Assembly (NCBI RefSeq): GCF_002327085.1
Contig: NZ_CP023429.1
Span: 2,098,383 to 2,162,382, forward strand
DNA length: 64,000 nt
Direction of reading: 5' to 3'
Source: Neisseria weixii
GTDB taxonomy: Bacteria > Pseudomonadota > Gammaproteobacteria > Burkholderiales > Neisseriaceae
Shown: positions 20,453 to 33,157 of the stretch, in pieces
Numbering within the stretch: the first letter of the stretch is position 1
Layout of the letters: each line of letters starts with the position of its first letter
Notes under the pieces: generated by a model
Seen by the model: the letters and a program-made list of their open reading frames with translations, nothing else
The model's database searches: none
What the model was told of the DNA's origin: nothing
Program-made: the position numbers and the translations under genes

Positions 20453-20496
20453 ATTATACATACATTATTGCATGTTATGAAATTATTTTTTATAAT
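20453..20496. promoter_or_regulatory. Overlapping divergent mtrC and mtrR promoters with MtrR operator
   Basis: For mtrC (minus strand): -35 TTCATA (20476-20481), 17-bp spacer, -10 TATAAT (20453-20458). For mtrR (plus strand): -35 TTGCAT (20468-20473), 17-bp spacer, -10 TATAAT (20491-20496). ACATACA-TTAT-TGCATGT at 20458-20475 fits the MtrR recognition pattern as I remember it (MCRTRCR-N4-YGYAYGK) and covers the mtrC spacer and the mtrR -35. MtrR bound here would block both promoters. Confidence 0.75.
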
Positions 20497-20516
20497 ACAC
20501 GGAATTTTTTACATAA

Positions 20517-21170
<654 letters not shown>

Positions 21171-21213
21171 TTTTTCCTTTACGCTTCACAACAAAACTCC
21201 GTTGAAACACATC

Positions 21214-21243
21214 AAAGGCCGTCTGAAAGTTTCAGACGGCCTC
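21214..21243. terminator. Bidirectional DUS terminator between mtrR and the GT41-type gene
   Basis: AAAGGCCGTCTGAAA and TTTCAGACGGCCT almost touch, giving a tight hairpin between convergent genes. Confidence 0.75.
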
Positions 21244-21253
21244 TTCTTATCTA

Positions 21254-23244
21254 CTATCTATTTTCACACGCATCCTGCCATATTGTTTTTACCGTATCGC
21301 ACCAATCGCGGGCAAAGGTTTCCGCCTCATACAGCGGACTTGCCAACACCTGCGCACGCAAGTTTTGGCGCAAGGTATCGAGTTCGGCCCAACGCGCCGA
21401 ATCCGCCCAGTAAAACGCTTTCATCAAATACTCATCAAGGCGCGAACACACCCAATCCGGCAAACCCGCCGCCGACAAAAGCTGCTGCCCTTGGCGCGAC
21501 AACATCCCTTCCAAAGCCAAGGTTAACGTCGGCACACCCATCCACAGTGCATCCACCGTGGTCGTGCCGCCCGGAAACGGAAAACTGTCCAACACCATAT
21601 CCACTTCATGATGCGCGGCCAAATAATCTTCGTAGCCACTCATGCCGTGAAAATGCAATACGCCGTCTGAAAAACCCAAATCAAGTAATTTTTGCTTGAA
21701 CGCAACTTGCTCATCACTGCCTTCGGTTAAGCGTGCCGTCTGAAAACGCCAATGCGCGCTTGGGTATTTTTTCGCCAACACCGCCCATGTTTTCAACACG
21801 TTATCATTCAGCTTGGTCAGATTTTGGAAGCAGCCAAACGTGATGTAGCCGTTGCTCAGGGCGGGCAATTCGTTCACCGCAATATCCAATTCGGGCACGC
21901 GCATATTCAAACGCGTGTGCGGCAGGCGGTACACTTTTTCGCGGTAGAGCTTTTCTTCGCCTTCCGGCACACAATACCCATCGGCAATCAGTGCCTGCAT
22001 GGTCGGCAAGCCCGTGGTGGCGAAATAGCCCAACCAAGCGGCCTGCACCGGCGCGGCTTGCGCAGCAAACACGCCCATGCGGTGGCCGGCGGTGTGGCCG
22101 TTTAAATCAATCAAAATATCAATGCCGTCTGAAGCGATTTGTGCCATCACCTGCTCATCCGACCAATCGTCAATCTTGTGCCAAGCCTGAAAAGCCGGAC
22201 GGATGGTTTCGCTCAAAGCGTCAAAAACCGGCGAATTGGCATAGGCCGTCCAATCAAACTGCTTGGCCGCTTCAGAACACAACAACCCCTGCGCAAACAT
22301 GCCCACCGGATGATGGCGCAAATCCGACGACACCAGCCCGATGTGCAGCCTGTCTTTCGGCCGAATTTCATACACGCGCACATTGTCCGCCTGCGCCGCA
22401 TACAAATCGCCCAAGCGGAAACCCTCCGCCGCACCCTGTTCGGCCTGCCCCAAAATATACAGGCGGTTCAAGGCCAAATCGCTTTGTGCCTCAATGCTGT
22501 CCGGCCGCAACGCCACCGCCCGCGCCAAAGCTTCGCACGCTTCTTCATATTTCTGCTGAAAATGGCGCATTTTCGCCAAACCGTACCAAGCATCGTAATT
22601 CTGCCCGTCCAGCGCCAAGGCTTTCAGGTAACTTGCCTCCGCCGGCGCATAACGTTTCAGACGGCGTCTCGCCCACGCATTGCTCAACCAAATATCCGCA
22701 CGCTCCGGCTGCTGCGCCAACAAGGCCGTCTGAAACGTATCGGCCTCGGCAAAATTCTGCGCATTAAACGCCAACATCGCCGCATATTCCAAACCATTCG
22801 CATCATTCGGTTTCAACGCCAAAAGCGCCTTCGCCGCCTGCAAACCCTCCGCATTGCGTCCCGCATCATTGAGCGCCAACATCAAATTCCAATGCGCCTC
22901 GGCATGATCCGGCTTCAATTTCAAGGCCTTGCGCAAGTATTGCTCCGCCAAATCCCATTTTTTCAGACGGCGGCAGGCATTGCCCAAATTATTTAACACC
23001 GAATGGCTTTTCTTCGCTTCCGGAATCTTCTGCCACATCGCCACCGCTTCTTCTTCGCGGTTGGACTGCGCCAAAATCACCCCCGCCATATTCAACACGG
23101 CATCCTGCTGCGGATAAAACTTCAACAACCCCCGAGCCTTCTCCAAGGCCGCCTGAAAATCCTGCCGCTGATACGCCGCCAAAACTTCATTAAACCCGCC
23201 TTCAAATCCGGCTTGGCTGATTGTTTGATTGATTTGTTTTTCAT
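21254..23244 (-). CDS. TPR protein with C-terminal GT41 (OGT/SPINDLY-like) glycosyltransferase domain; start disturbed by a -1 shift
   Basis: The first ~290 residues are tetratricopeptide repeats (e.g. LGNACRRLKKWDLAEQYLRK, then LKPDHAEAHWNLMLALNDAG). The remainder resembles the catalytic part of O-GlcNAc transferase/SPINDLY proteins: LHIGLVSSDLRHHPVGMF, ILIDLNGHTAGHRMGVFA, ITFGCFQNLTKLNDNVLKTW and LDSFPFPGGTTTVDALWMGV. The last is the donor-binding motif. Such proteins transfer a sugar to Ser/Thr or Asn of proteins; substrate unknown. The natural ATG at 23244 is out of frame by one base at an A5 run (23237-23241); six A give MKKQINQTISQAGF joined to the repeats. As written, translation would need the TTG at 23182. 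Confidence 0.8.
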
Positions 23245-23287
23245 GTCGCCCCGTTGTGATGAATATGCCGAAGCATTATTTTAAAGG

Positions 23288-23329
23288 AAAAGGCCGCCTG
23301 AAAACTATTTTTTCAGACGGCCTTTTTAT
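23288..23329. terminator. DUS terminator after ettA
   Basis: AAAAGGCCGCCTGAAAA (one base off the DUS core) pairs with TTTTCAGACGGCCTTTT. It lies 13 bases beyond the ettA stop. Confidence 0.7.
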
Positions 23330-23341
23330 TACTCATTCAAA

Positions 23342-25015
<1,674 letters not shown>

Positions 25016-25040
25016 AAATGTTCTCGCTTAATGGTTACTT

Positions 25041-25079
25041 TTTTCAGACGGCCTTGATGTAAAGACAGGCCGTCTGAAA
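25041..25079. repeat. DUS inverted pair upstream of ettA and betB
   Basis: TTTTCAGACGGCCT and AGGCCGTCTGAAA with a 12-base loop, between divergent genes; a third DUS follows at about 25144. An uptake-site cluster rather than a 3' terminator. Confidence 0.65.
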
Positions 25080-25253
25080 CAGAAATTTCAGACTTCCTGA
25101 TTCTAACCGAAAATCGGCTTTTCGTAAGGTTTTAAACGCAATCAGGCCGTCTGAAAAGCTGTTTAGTTTAAAATGACTCTTTGATTTTTATGAATACTTT
25201 TCAAGCAAAGCCCTGCTTTCGGGCGGATTTTGAATAATGTTGAAATTATGTTA

Positions 25254-25281
25254 TGGTAAAAGTAGTTGAGAATTTTTACCA
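25254..25281. promoter_or_regulatory. Inverted repeat upstream of betB, possible operator
   Basis: TGGTAAAA and TTTTACCA form a perfect 8-bp inverted repeat with a 12-base centre, 34 bases before the betB start. The position suits a repressor site or a 5'-UTR hairpin. No betI gene is present in the window. Confidence 0.35.
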
Positions 25282-25314
25282 AAATCAAAACTGATTACCG
25301 TGAAGGAGTTGACC

Positions 25315-26778
25315 ATGCAAATGCTTACCGCTTACATCAACGGCGCCCACGCCGCACCGAATCCGAATGCCGACACCTTCGACAACATCAATCCGGCCAA
25401 CGGTGAAATCCTTGCCCGCGTGCAGGAGAGCGATGATGCTGAAATCGAACGCGCGGTTCAGACGGCCATCGGAGGCCAGAAAGTTTGGGCGGCAATGACG
25501 GCGGTGGAGCGCAGCCGCATTCTGCTCAAAGCGGTGGAGATTTTGCGTGCACGCAATGACGAGCTTGCACGTATCGAAACGCTGGACACCGGCAAGCCTT
25601 TGTCGGAAACGCTGTATGTCGATGTGGTAACAGGCGCCGATGTGATTGAATATTATGCCGGTTTGGCGCAGGCCATTGAAGGCCGCCAGATTCCGTTGCG
25701 CGAGAATGCGTTTGCCTACACGCGCCAAGAGCCTTTGGGTGTGGTCGGCGGTATCGGCGCGTGGAATTACCCGATTCAAATTGCGATGTGGAAAGCCGCC
25801 CCTGCTTTGGCAGCGGGGAATGCGATGGTGTTCAAACCGAGCGAAACCACGCCCACCGGCGCCATCAGGCTGGCGGAAATTTTCACCGAAGCGGGTTTGC
25901 CCGACGGTGTGTTTAACGTGGTGCAAGGCGGCGGACGTGTCGGCGCTGCCTTAAGCAGCCATCCGAACATTGCCAAAATTTCCTTTACCGGCGGCGTGCC
26001 GACCGGCAAAAAAGTGATGGCGCAAGCCGCCGAAAGCAGCCTGAAAGACGTAACCATGGAACTGGGCGGCAAATCGCCGCTGGTTATCTGCGACGATGCG
26101 GATTTGAATACCGCCGCCGACATTGCCATGATGGCGAATTTCTACAGTTCCGGCCAAGTCTGCACCAACGGCACGCGCGTGTTTGTGCCGAAAACCTTGA
26201 AAGCCGAGTTTGAACAAAAAATCATCGAGCGCGTGAATCGAATCCGTATCGGCGACCCGCTCGACGAAGCGACCAATTTCGGCCCTTTGGCCAGCTTTCC
26301 GCACATGGAAAAAGTATTGGGCTACATCGAACGCGGCAAACAGGAAGGCGCCACGCTGCTCACCGGCGGCGGTCGTCTGAAAAATGAAGGTTTAGCTAAT
26401 GGTGCTTATGTTGCGCCGACCGTGTTCACCGATTGCTCCGACGACATGGCCATCTGCCGCGATGAAATTTTCGGCCCGGTGATGAGCATTTTGGTTTATG
26501 AAACCGAAGACGAAGCCGTCGAGCGCGCCAACCATACCGATTACGGCTTGGCCGCGGGCGTGGTGTCCAACGACATCAAACGTGCCCACCGCTTGATTGG
26601 CCGCCTGCAAGCCGGTATCTGCTGGATAAACGCATGGGGCGAATCACCGGCACAAATGCCGGCGGGCGGCTGCAAACAATCGGGCATCGGCCGCGAGAAC
26701 GGCGTTCAAACCTTGATGCACTACACCCAAACCAAATCTGTCTTGGTGGATTTGGGCGGGTTTCAATCAGTGTTTTAA
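25315..26778 (+). CDS. betB: Betaine aldehyde dehydrogenase
   Basis: A 487-residue aldehyde dehydrogenase. [19 protein letters not shown] is the cofactor-binding entry typical of Bet[19 protein letters not shown] and [17 protein letters not shown] carry the NAD motif and the general-base Glu, and [17 protein letters not shown] the nucleophilic Cys. It oxidises betaine aldehyde to glycine betaine with NAD(P)+. I chose the ATG at 25315 because GAAGGAG lies 7 bases upstream; the upstream in-frame start at 25300 would include that Shine-Dalgarno. It precedes betA, with one small gene between. Confidence 0.92.
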   Translation: MQMLTAYINGAHAAPNPNADTFDNINPANGEILARVQESDDAEIERAVQTAIGGQKVWAAMTAVERSRILLKAVEILRARNDELARIETLDTGKPLSETLYVDVVTGADVIEYYAGLAQAIEGRQIPLRENAFAYTRQEPLGVVGGIGAWNYPIQIAMWKAAPALAAGNAMVFKPSETTPTGAIRLAEIFTEAGLPDGVFNVVQGGGRVGAALSSHPNIAKISFTGGVPTGKKVMAQAAESSLKDVTMELGGKSPLVICDDADLNTAADIAMMANFYSSGQVCTNGTRVFVPKTLKAEFEQKIIERVNRIRIGDPLDEATNFGPLASFPHMEKVLGYIERGKQEGATLLTGGGRLKNEGLANGAYVAPTVFTDCSDDMAICRDEIFGPVMSILVYETEDEAVERANHTDYGLAAGVVSNDIKRAHRLIGRLQAGICWINAWGESPAQMPAGGCKQSGIGRENGVQTLMHYTQTKSVLVDLGGFQSVF

Positions 26779-26821
26779 GGCCGTCTGAAAACCATTTTCA
26801 TTCTTTAAAAAGGAAAACCAC

Positions 26822-27175
26822 ATGAGCCAACCAACCCAACAACGTCTTGACGAAATTCAAGCCCTCTACCGCGAATGGACGCAGCTTCTGCCCCGGCTTG
26901 AAGCTGCGCGCAAAGACTGGCGGCGCGGCGACGCGATTATGCGCGAGCTGTCGGCGTTTTATTTCGGCGGGGAATACCGCGATTGTCTGGAAGCCGAAGA
27001 ACAGGGCTGGCAGCCCGATCTGACTACGCAGGGCGAATACAGCGTGTTGAGCGAAGACGCGCTGTGGGATGCCTACGGCGACCAGCAAACGCTGGCGTGG
27101 CAATGGATGCGCGACTGCATCGAAACACTGGATCGCGACCGGAACCACAGCGGTCAAAACAATCAAAGCGAGTAA
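26822..27175 (+). CDS. DUF4298-like small protein
   Basis: A 117-residue soluble protein with an N-terminal helical part (RLDEIQALYREWTQLLPRLE), then AFYFGGEYRDCLEAEEQGW and VLSEDALWDAYGDQQTLAWQ. The tyrosine/aromatic 'YY..eW..D' and 'VLSED' patterns resemble DUF4298 proteins as I recall them. Function unknown. It sits 43 bases after betB and 62 bases before betA on the same strand, with a clear AAAAGGAAAACC Shine-Dalgarno. That suggests co-transcription with the choline genes, but there is no evidence for a role in betaine synthesis. Confidence 0.65.
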   Translation: MSQPTQQRLDEIQALYREWTQLLPRLEAARKDWRRGDAIMRELSAFYFGGEYRDCLEAEEQGWQPDLTTQGEYSVLSEDALWDAYGDQQTLAWQWMRDCIETLDRDRNHSGQNNQSE

Positions 27176-27237
27176 CGCGTTTCAGACGGCCTCAAGCGTA
27201 TTTTCCGTCAAGCCGATAGCAAGAAAGGAATATAAAA

Positions 27238-28935
27238 ATGATTCATCCCAACCCGACTTTAAAATCCGCTTACGACTACATCATCATAGGTGCAGGCAGC
27301 GCCGGCGCGGTGTTGGCGGCGCGTTTGACCGAAGACGAAAACGTTTCCGTTTTGCTTTTGGAAGCCGGCCTGCCCGATTTCCGCTTGGATTTCCGCACCC
27401 AAATGCCCGCCGCATTGGCCATGCCGCTGCAAGGCACCACCTACAACTGGGGCTACAAAACTGATCCCGAACCCTGCATGAACAACCGCGTGATGGACTG
27501 CGGCCGCGGCAAAGGCTTGGGCGGCTCATCACTGATTAACGGCATGTGCTACATCCGTGGCAACGCGCTCGATTTCGACCATTGGGCGAAAAAAGACGGC
27601 TTGGCCGACTGGTCCTATCTCGACTGCCTGCCCTATTTCAAAAAATCGGAACACCGCGATGCCGGTGAAAACGATTACCACGGCGGCAACGGCCCGATCC
27701 ACGTGACCACTGCCAAAAAAGATGCCAATCCCTTATTTGAAGCCATGATTCAGGCAGGCGCAGACGCAGGCTATCCGCGTACCGACGATTTAAACGGCTA
27801 CCAGCAAGAAGGCTTCGGCCCGATGGACAGGTTTGTCAATCCCGAAGGCCGCCGTTCGTCCACCTCACGCGGTTATCTCGACATGGCCAAACACCGCGAA
27901 CGCTTAACCATTCTCACCGGCGCATTAACCGATGTAGTGCTGTTTGACGGCAAACGCGCGCGCGGTGTGCGTTTCGAGCATCAAGGCCGTCTGAAAACCG
28001 TGGAAGCGCGGCAAGAAGTGATTGTGTCGGCCGGTGCGATTGCCTCACCTCAAATCCTGCAACGCAGCGGCATCGGTCCCGGCGCATGGCTGGCTGAAGC
28101 AGGCGTGAGTGAAATCTTGGATTTGCCCGGCGTGGGCAACAACCTGCAAGACCATCTCGAACTCTACATGCAATACGAATGCACCCAGCCCGTCTCCATC
28201 GCTCCGGCAACCCATTGGTGGAACAAACCCGCCATCGGCGCGGAATGGCTGTTCAACGGCACCGGTTTGGGCGCGACCAACCACTTTGAAGGCGGCGGCT
28301 TTATCCGCAGCCACGAAAAATTCGAGTGGCCGAACATCCAATATCACTTTCTGCCGATTGCCGTGCGCTACGACGGCCGCAACGCCAGCAAATCGCACAG
28401 CTTTCAAGCCCACGTCGGCTCAATGCGCTCGCTCAGCCGCGGCCGCATCAAGCTCAAATCGCGTAATCCGGCCGAGCATCCGAGCATTCTGTTCAACTAC
28501 ATGAACCACGAACAAGACTGGGAAGAATTCCGCGCCGCCATCCGCATCACACGCGAAATCATGAATCAGCCCGCGCTCGACCCTTACCGCGGCGCAGCTA
28601 TCACCCCGGGGGCGGACGTGCAGACCGATGCCCAAATCGACGAATATGTGCGCAACCACGCCGAAACTGCCTACCACCCTTCCTGCACCTGCGCCATGGG
28701 CGAAGGCAACGATGCCGTGGTCGATTCGCAAGGCCGCGTTCACGGCGTAGAAGGTTTGCGCGTAGTCGATGCATCGATTATGCCCGACATCATTACCGGC
28801 AACCTCAACGCCACCACCATCATGATCGGCGAGAAAATCGCCGATGCCATGCGCGGCCGCAAGCTGCCGAAATCGGACGCAGCCTATTATGTGGCCGACG
28901 GCGCGCCTGTGCGCGGCGAAGCCAAACGCGGCTAA
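27238..28935 (+). CDS. betA: Choline dehydrogenase (GMC oxidoreductase)
   Basis: A 565-residue GMC flavoprotein. [20 protein letters not shown] is the FAD-binding Rossmann motif, [20 protein letters not shown] the GMC signature 1, and [18 protein letters not shown] signature 2. [12 protein letters not shown] holds the active-site region, and the C-terminal [20 protein letters not shown] is typical. It oxidises choline to betaine aldehyde at the membrane; betB completes the pathway. Length agrees with E. coli BetA (556). Good AGAAAGGAAT before the start. Followed by a DUS terminator. Confidence 0.94.
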   Translation: MIHPNPTLKSAYDYIIIGAGSAGAVLAARLTEDENVSVLLLEAGLPDFRLDFRTQMPAALAMPLQGTTYNWGYKTDPEPCMNNRVMDCGRGKGLGGSSLINGMCYIRGNALDFDHWAKKDGLADWSYLDCLPYFKKSEHRDAGENDYHGGNGPIHVTTAKKDANPLFEAMIQAGADAGYPRTDDLNGYQQEGFGPMDRFVNPEGRRSSTSRGYLDMAKHRERLTILTGALTDVVLFDGKRARGVRFEHQGRLKTVEARQEVIVSAGAIASPQILQRSGIGPGAWLAEAGVSEILDLPGVGNNLQDHLELYMQYECTQPVSIAPATHWWNKPAIGAEWLFNGTGLGATNHFEGGGFIRSHEKFEWPNIQYHFLPIAVRYDGRNASKSHSFQAHVGSMRSLSRGRIKLKSRNPAEHPSILFNYMNHEQDWEEFRAAIRITREIMNQPALDPYRGAAITPGADVQTDAQIDEYVRNHAETAYHPSCTCAMGEGNDAVVDSQGRVHGVEGLRVVDASIMPDIITGNLNATTIMIGEKIADAMRGRKLPKSDAAYYVADGAPVRGEAKRG

Positions 28936-28938
28936 CGG

Positions 28939-28980
28939 TTTTTCAGACGGCCTTTTTTTATCTATCAGGCCGTCTGAAAA
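28939..28980. terminator. DUS terminator after betA
   Basis: TTTTCAGACGGCC, a T-rich 15-base loop, then GGCCGTCTGAAAA, immediately after the betA stop. Confidence 0.65.
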
Positions 28981-29028
28981 CACATGCTCATTTATCGTAT
29001 CGTGACATAACAATAAGAAAGTCATCCC

Positions 29029-30827
29029 ATGAATAAAGATTCCCGCCCCGAAATCAAATACAAACCGGTCAAAATGACGCATTCGCGCCATTTGGGTATG
29101 TTCAATACCGATCAATATTTCCGCCAAAAAACTTCGGCCACACCCGATACCCGCATTGATAAATTTACCTTTTTCGGCACGCTGCTGATTCTGTTTGCCG
29201 TGACCCTGCCTTTGGTTTTGTTCCCGAGCAAGGTGCGGCATGGGTCGCCGCGACCAAACAATTTGTCACCAACAAACTCAGCGGTGCTTATTTGGCTTTT
29301 GGCGTATTGTCGATTTTGTTTGTGGTGTATATCTGTTCATCCGACATCGGCAACATCAAATTGGGCAAACCCGAAGACGACATCGAGTTCAAAACCGGCT
29401 CATGGGCGGCGATGATGTTTTGCGGCGGTATCGGCGCGAGCATTATGTATTGGGGCATTTTGGAATGGGTTTACTACTACCAAGGCCCGCCTTTCGGCAT
29501 TGAGCCCAAATCGCCGGAAGCCGTGCGCTGGGCGGCCACTTACGGCATGTTCCACTGGGGGCCGGTGGCTTGGGCGATTTATTTGGTGCCCGCCGTGTCG
29601 ATTGCCTATTTCGCCCATGTGCGCCATTCGCCGATTTTGAAAGTCAGCCAAAGCCTGATGCCGCTTTTCGGCGAGAAATTTGCCAAGAGCAACTGGGGCA
29701 AGCTGGTGGATATTTTCTTTGTGTTCGGCATGATTGGCGGCGGCGCGACTTCGCTCGGTCTGGCCTCGCCGATGATTACCGAAGGCCTGCACGAACTGTT
29801 CGCCACGCCGAAAGACATCACCATGCAATTGGTGGTGTTGCTGGTGACTACTTTGATTTTTGCCTACAGCGCCTATCAGGGTTTGCGCGGCGGTATCCAG
29901 TTTTTATCCAACATCAATTTCTATATGGCGGTCGCGTTTTTGCTGTTTGTATTGGTCACGGGGCCGACGGTGTTTATGCTCAATACCGGCTTGGAAAGCA
30001 TCGGCCGCTCGCTCACCAATATGATTAAGATGATGACGTGGACGGAAGCATTCGGCGAATTTTCCGGCCACGGCTTCCAAAAAACAGGCTTTCCGCAGGA
30101 TTGGACGGTGTTCTATTGGGCATGGTGGCTGGTGTTTGCCCCAACCATCGGTTTGTTTATCGCCAAAATTTCCAAAGGCCGCACCATCCGTCAAATGGCG
30201 GCCGGCTCGATTTTCTTCGGCTCGCTCGGCTGTTCGGTTTTTTTCATCATCTTGGGCAACTACGGCATGTATCTGCAATTGAGCGGCGCGCTTGATGTGG
30301 TGGCCGTGTTGAACGAGCAAGGCGCCACCGCCGCCATTTTTGCCGTATTGAACACTTTGCCGATGGCCAAATTGGTGATTGCGGTGTTTACCGTATTGGC
30401 GGTTATCTTCACCGCCACCACCTTCGACAGCATTTCCTACATTCTCTCCTCGGTGGTGCAGCATGAAGTCAACGACGAACCGCACCGCTGGAACCGCTTG
30501 TTCTGGGCATTTACTTTATGCTTCATGCCGGCGGTGTTGATGTTTATCGGCGACTTGTCCACCCTTCAGACGGCCTCGATTTTTGCCGGTGCGCCTTTGC
30601 TGGTCATCATGAGTTTAATCATGTTGGCCACCATCAAAGCGGCTAAATACGATTTGCACTACCAACCGGATTATTCGCTCAGCACCATTCACATCGAAAC
30701 CGTGCCGGATAACGCGCCGTGGGAAGAGGGCGATACTTCGCAGGCGCCGGAAGGCTCGGTATTGGCGCAGCAGGCGATTTATGAAGAAATGCGCCAGCAA
30801 AACAGTGAAAGCAATAAGCAGCCTTAA
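29029..30827 (+). pseudogene. BCCT-family choline/betaine transporter, -1 frameshift near 29224
   Basis: The two parts make one BCCT carrier of about 600 residues. The N-terminal part (29029 to about 29223) ends VTLPLVLFP, where TM1 begins. The rest follows in the next frame as EQGAAWVAATKQFVTNKLSG and continues through MFCGGIGASIMYWGILEWVY, GMFHWGPVAWAIYLVP and WTVFYWAWWLVFAPTIGLFI. The last contains the tryptophan box of BCCT substrate sites. Adding one G at 29224-29226 (CCGGAG for CCGAG) restores the frame. Its place after betA suggests choline uptake (BetT-like). Probably a sequencing deletion; if real, the carrier is inactive. Confidence 0.85.
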
Positions 30828-30867
30828 CTGGTTTTCAGACGGCCTGATATCTTTATCTTAGGCCGAA

Positions 30868-30898
30868 CCTGTGCAAAACCTCATCAACCACCAATAAG
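30868..30898. repeat. Remnant of a GAGACC-type MITE
   Basis: GTGCAAAACCTCATCAACCA (first 20 bases) followed by CCAATAAG matches the end region of the MITE at 47877 (GCAAAACCTCATGAACCACC). The other end is missing. Confidence 0.45.
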
Positions 30899-31083
30899 CG
30901 GTGTTGATTGTGTTGGCTACCGCAGCCGGTTTGATATTCCCCGAAGCAAGCCGATGTAATCTGCCAATATCGACCAGGCGAAGAGTTTCCCGATTGAGTT
31001 TCTTATTCAGGCCGTCGGAAACCTGAATGCTTTCCAGACGGTCTTATCCCGATAATAATCAATCATCAATAAGGAGAAAGCCT

Positions 31084-33088
31084 ATGCAGAATCCCGCGTT
31101 TTCCGGCGGTGCCAAGCTGGCGGTGAATAAAACCGTATTTCTGGCATCGTCTGTGATTACGGTGGCGCTGATTTTGTTCACCATTTTGTTCCCTTCCGTT
31201 AGTGAAACCGTGCTCGGCGGCGCGCTCAAGTGGGTATCCGACCATTTCGGCTGGTATTACATGCTGGTGGTGGCGGCTTACGGCATGTTTTCGCTGTTTG
31301 TCGGCGTATCGCGCTACGGCGACATCAAACTCGGGCAAGACCAAGACAAACCCGCTTTTCCGTTTTTGGCATGGGCGGCAATGTTGTTTTCTGCCGGTAT
31401 CGGTATTGATTTGCTGTTTTTCGGCGTATCCGAACCGCTCACCCACTACCTTGCGCCCAATATCGGCGAGGGCGGCACACCTGAAGCGGCGCGTGCGGCC
31501 TTGGCGCAAACCTTTTTGCACTGGGGCTTGCACGGTTGGGGCATTTACGCGCTGATCGGCATGGCCTTGGCCTATTTCGCCTACCGTAAAAACATGCCGC
31601 TGGCCTTGCGCAGCGCCTTACTGCCGATTTTCGGACAAAAACGCGTGAACGGCTGGCTCGGCAACACGGTCGATATTTTCGGCGTGGTGTGCACCCTGCT
31701 CGGCATTGCCACCAGCTTGGGTATCGGCGTGTTGCAGGCCAATGCCGGTTTGAACCATGTATTCGGCATCGACACCAGCAAAACGGTTCAGACGGCCATC
31801 ATCTTGATCGTGGTCGCGGCAGCGGCTTTATCGGCCATGTCGGGCGTGGACAAAGGCGTGCGCCGTCTTTCCGAAATCAACATGCTGGGCGCGACAGGCT
31901 TGTTGATTGCGCTGTTGGTGATGGGGCCGACGGTGTTTTTATTTAACGGTTTGGTCGACAATATCGGCAGCTATTTCCAAACCATCATGGACCAAACCTT
32001 CCGCGTGTATGCTTACGAAGGCGAATCTGGTGCGGAATGGAAATCGGCTTGGACGATTTTCTTCTGGCATGGTGGGTGGCATGGGCGCCTTTTGTCGGCC
32101 TGTTTATCGCGCGCATTTCACGCGGCCGCACGCTGCGCGAATTTGTGTTCGGCGTGATGTTTATCCCGTTGGGCTTTATCTTTGCGTGGTTTTCTATTTT
32201 CGGCAACAGCGCCATCGATTTGGTCAACAGCGGCCAAGCCGCCGATTTGGCCAAAACCGCAGTCGAAAATCCGGCGATGGGCATGTTTTTGCTGTTTGAA
32301 CATTATCCGCTGGCGGGCTTGTGGTCGACCCTGGGCGTGATTATCGGTTTGATTTTCTTTGTCACTTCTGCCGACTCGGGCGCATTAGTGTTGGCGAATT
32401 TGAGTTCGCGCGATTTGGCGTCAACCGCCGATGCGCCGGTGTGGCTGCGCTTATTCTGGGCTGCCGGCACGGGCTTGGTAACGCTGGGCTTACTGTTTGC
32501 CGGTGGCTTTGCGTCGCTGCAATCGGTATCGGTGGTGGCCGGCTTGCCCTTCTCGCTGATTTTGGTGCTGTACATGATTTCGATGTGGATAAGCCTGCGT
32601 CAAGAAGGCATGAAGCGCAAAGCCGGTCAAGTCGACCGCGCCTTGGTGCTCGACAACGGCTTGAATTGGCGTAACCGCTTAAGCCGTTTGGCCAGCTTCC
32701 CTGATTTTCAGACGGCCAAACATTTCATGACCCACACGCTGGAACAAGCCATGGCGGAAGTGGCGGTTGAATTGGAAAAACAGCGCCTTGAAGTCGAGCT
32801 CACCACCGAAAACGGCGGTTTGGTACATCAAATCGCCGTGCGCTATCCCGAGCAACGCGACTTTATCTATCGGGTGGAACTGATTGAAGCGGAAAAACCG
32901 ATTTTCGCGCTCGGCCAAGCAGGCAATCTGGCCTCCAGCCAAGAGCATGAAAATACTACCGCGCCGAAGTCTTTTTAATTGAAGGCAGTCAGGATTACGA
33001 TATTCTCGGCTACACCAAAGAGCAGGCGATTATCGATATTTTGAATCAATATGAGCGTCATATTCAGTTTCTGTATATGGATCGCTAA
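31084..33088 (+). pseudogene. Second BCCT-family transporter (BetT-like), two -1 frameshifts
   Basis: A second BCCT carrier, about 668 residues when repaired. It starts MQNPAFSGGAKLAVNKTVFL, preceded by AAGGAGAAAG. AGIGIDLLFFGVSEPLTHYL and FLHWGLHGWGIYALIG are BCCT signatures of the BetT (choline) subgroup. The frame breaks at 32065-32067 (TGGCATGG, expected TGGGCATGG, giving FFWAWWVAWAPFVGLFIA) and again in the A4 run at 32950-32953. After that the conserved C-terminus runs KYYRAEVFLIEGSQDYDILG to the stop at 33088. The long C-terminal cytosolic domain fits osmosensing BetT proteins. Both lesions are single-base losses in homopolymers. Confidence 0.83.
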
Positions 33089-33102
33089 GCGGTAAAGCAT
33101 CA

Positions 33103-33134
33103 AGGCCGTTTGAAAAACTATTTCCAAACGGCCT
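33103..33134. terminator. DUS-derived terminator with the same change in both arms
   Basis: AGGCCGTTTGAAAA pairs with TTTCCAAACGGCCT. Both arms depart from the DUS at the same paired position (C:G to T:A), so the hairpin is kept while the uptake motif is lost. It lies between betT-2 and convergent murI. Confidence 0.7.
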
Positions 33135-33157
33135 GAAACCATTATCATCTTCTTAGG

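Noticed and set aside
29215..29235. Programmed frameshifting in the betT or amiC genes
   Set aside because: No slippery heptamer or downstream stimulatory structure; the same one-base loss occurs in unrelated genes.
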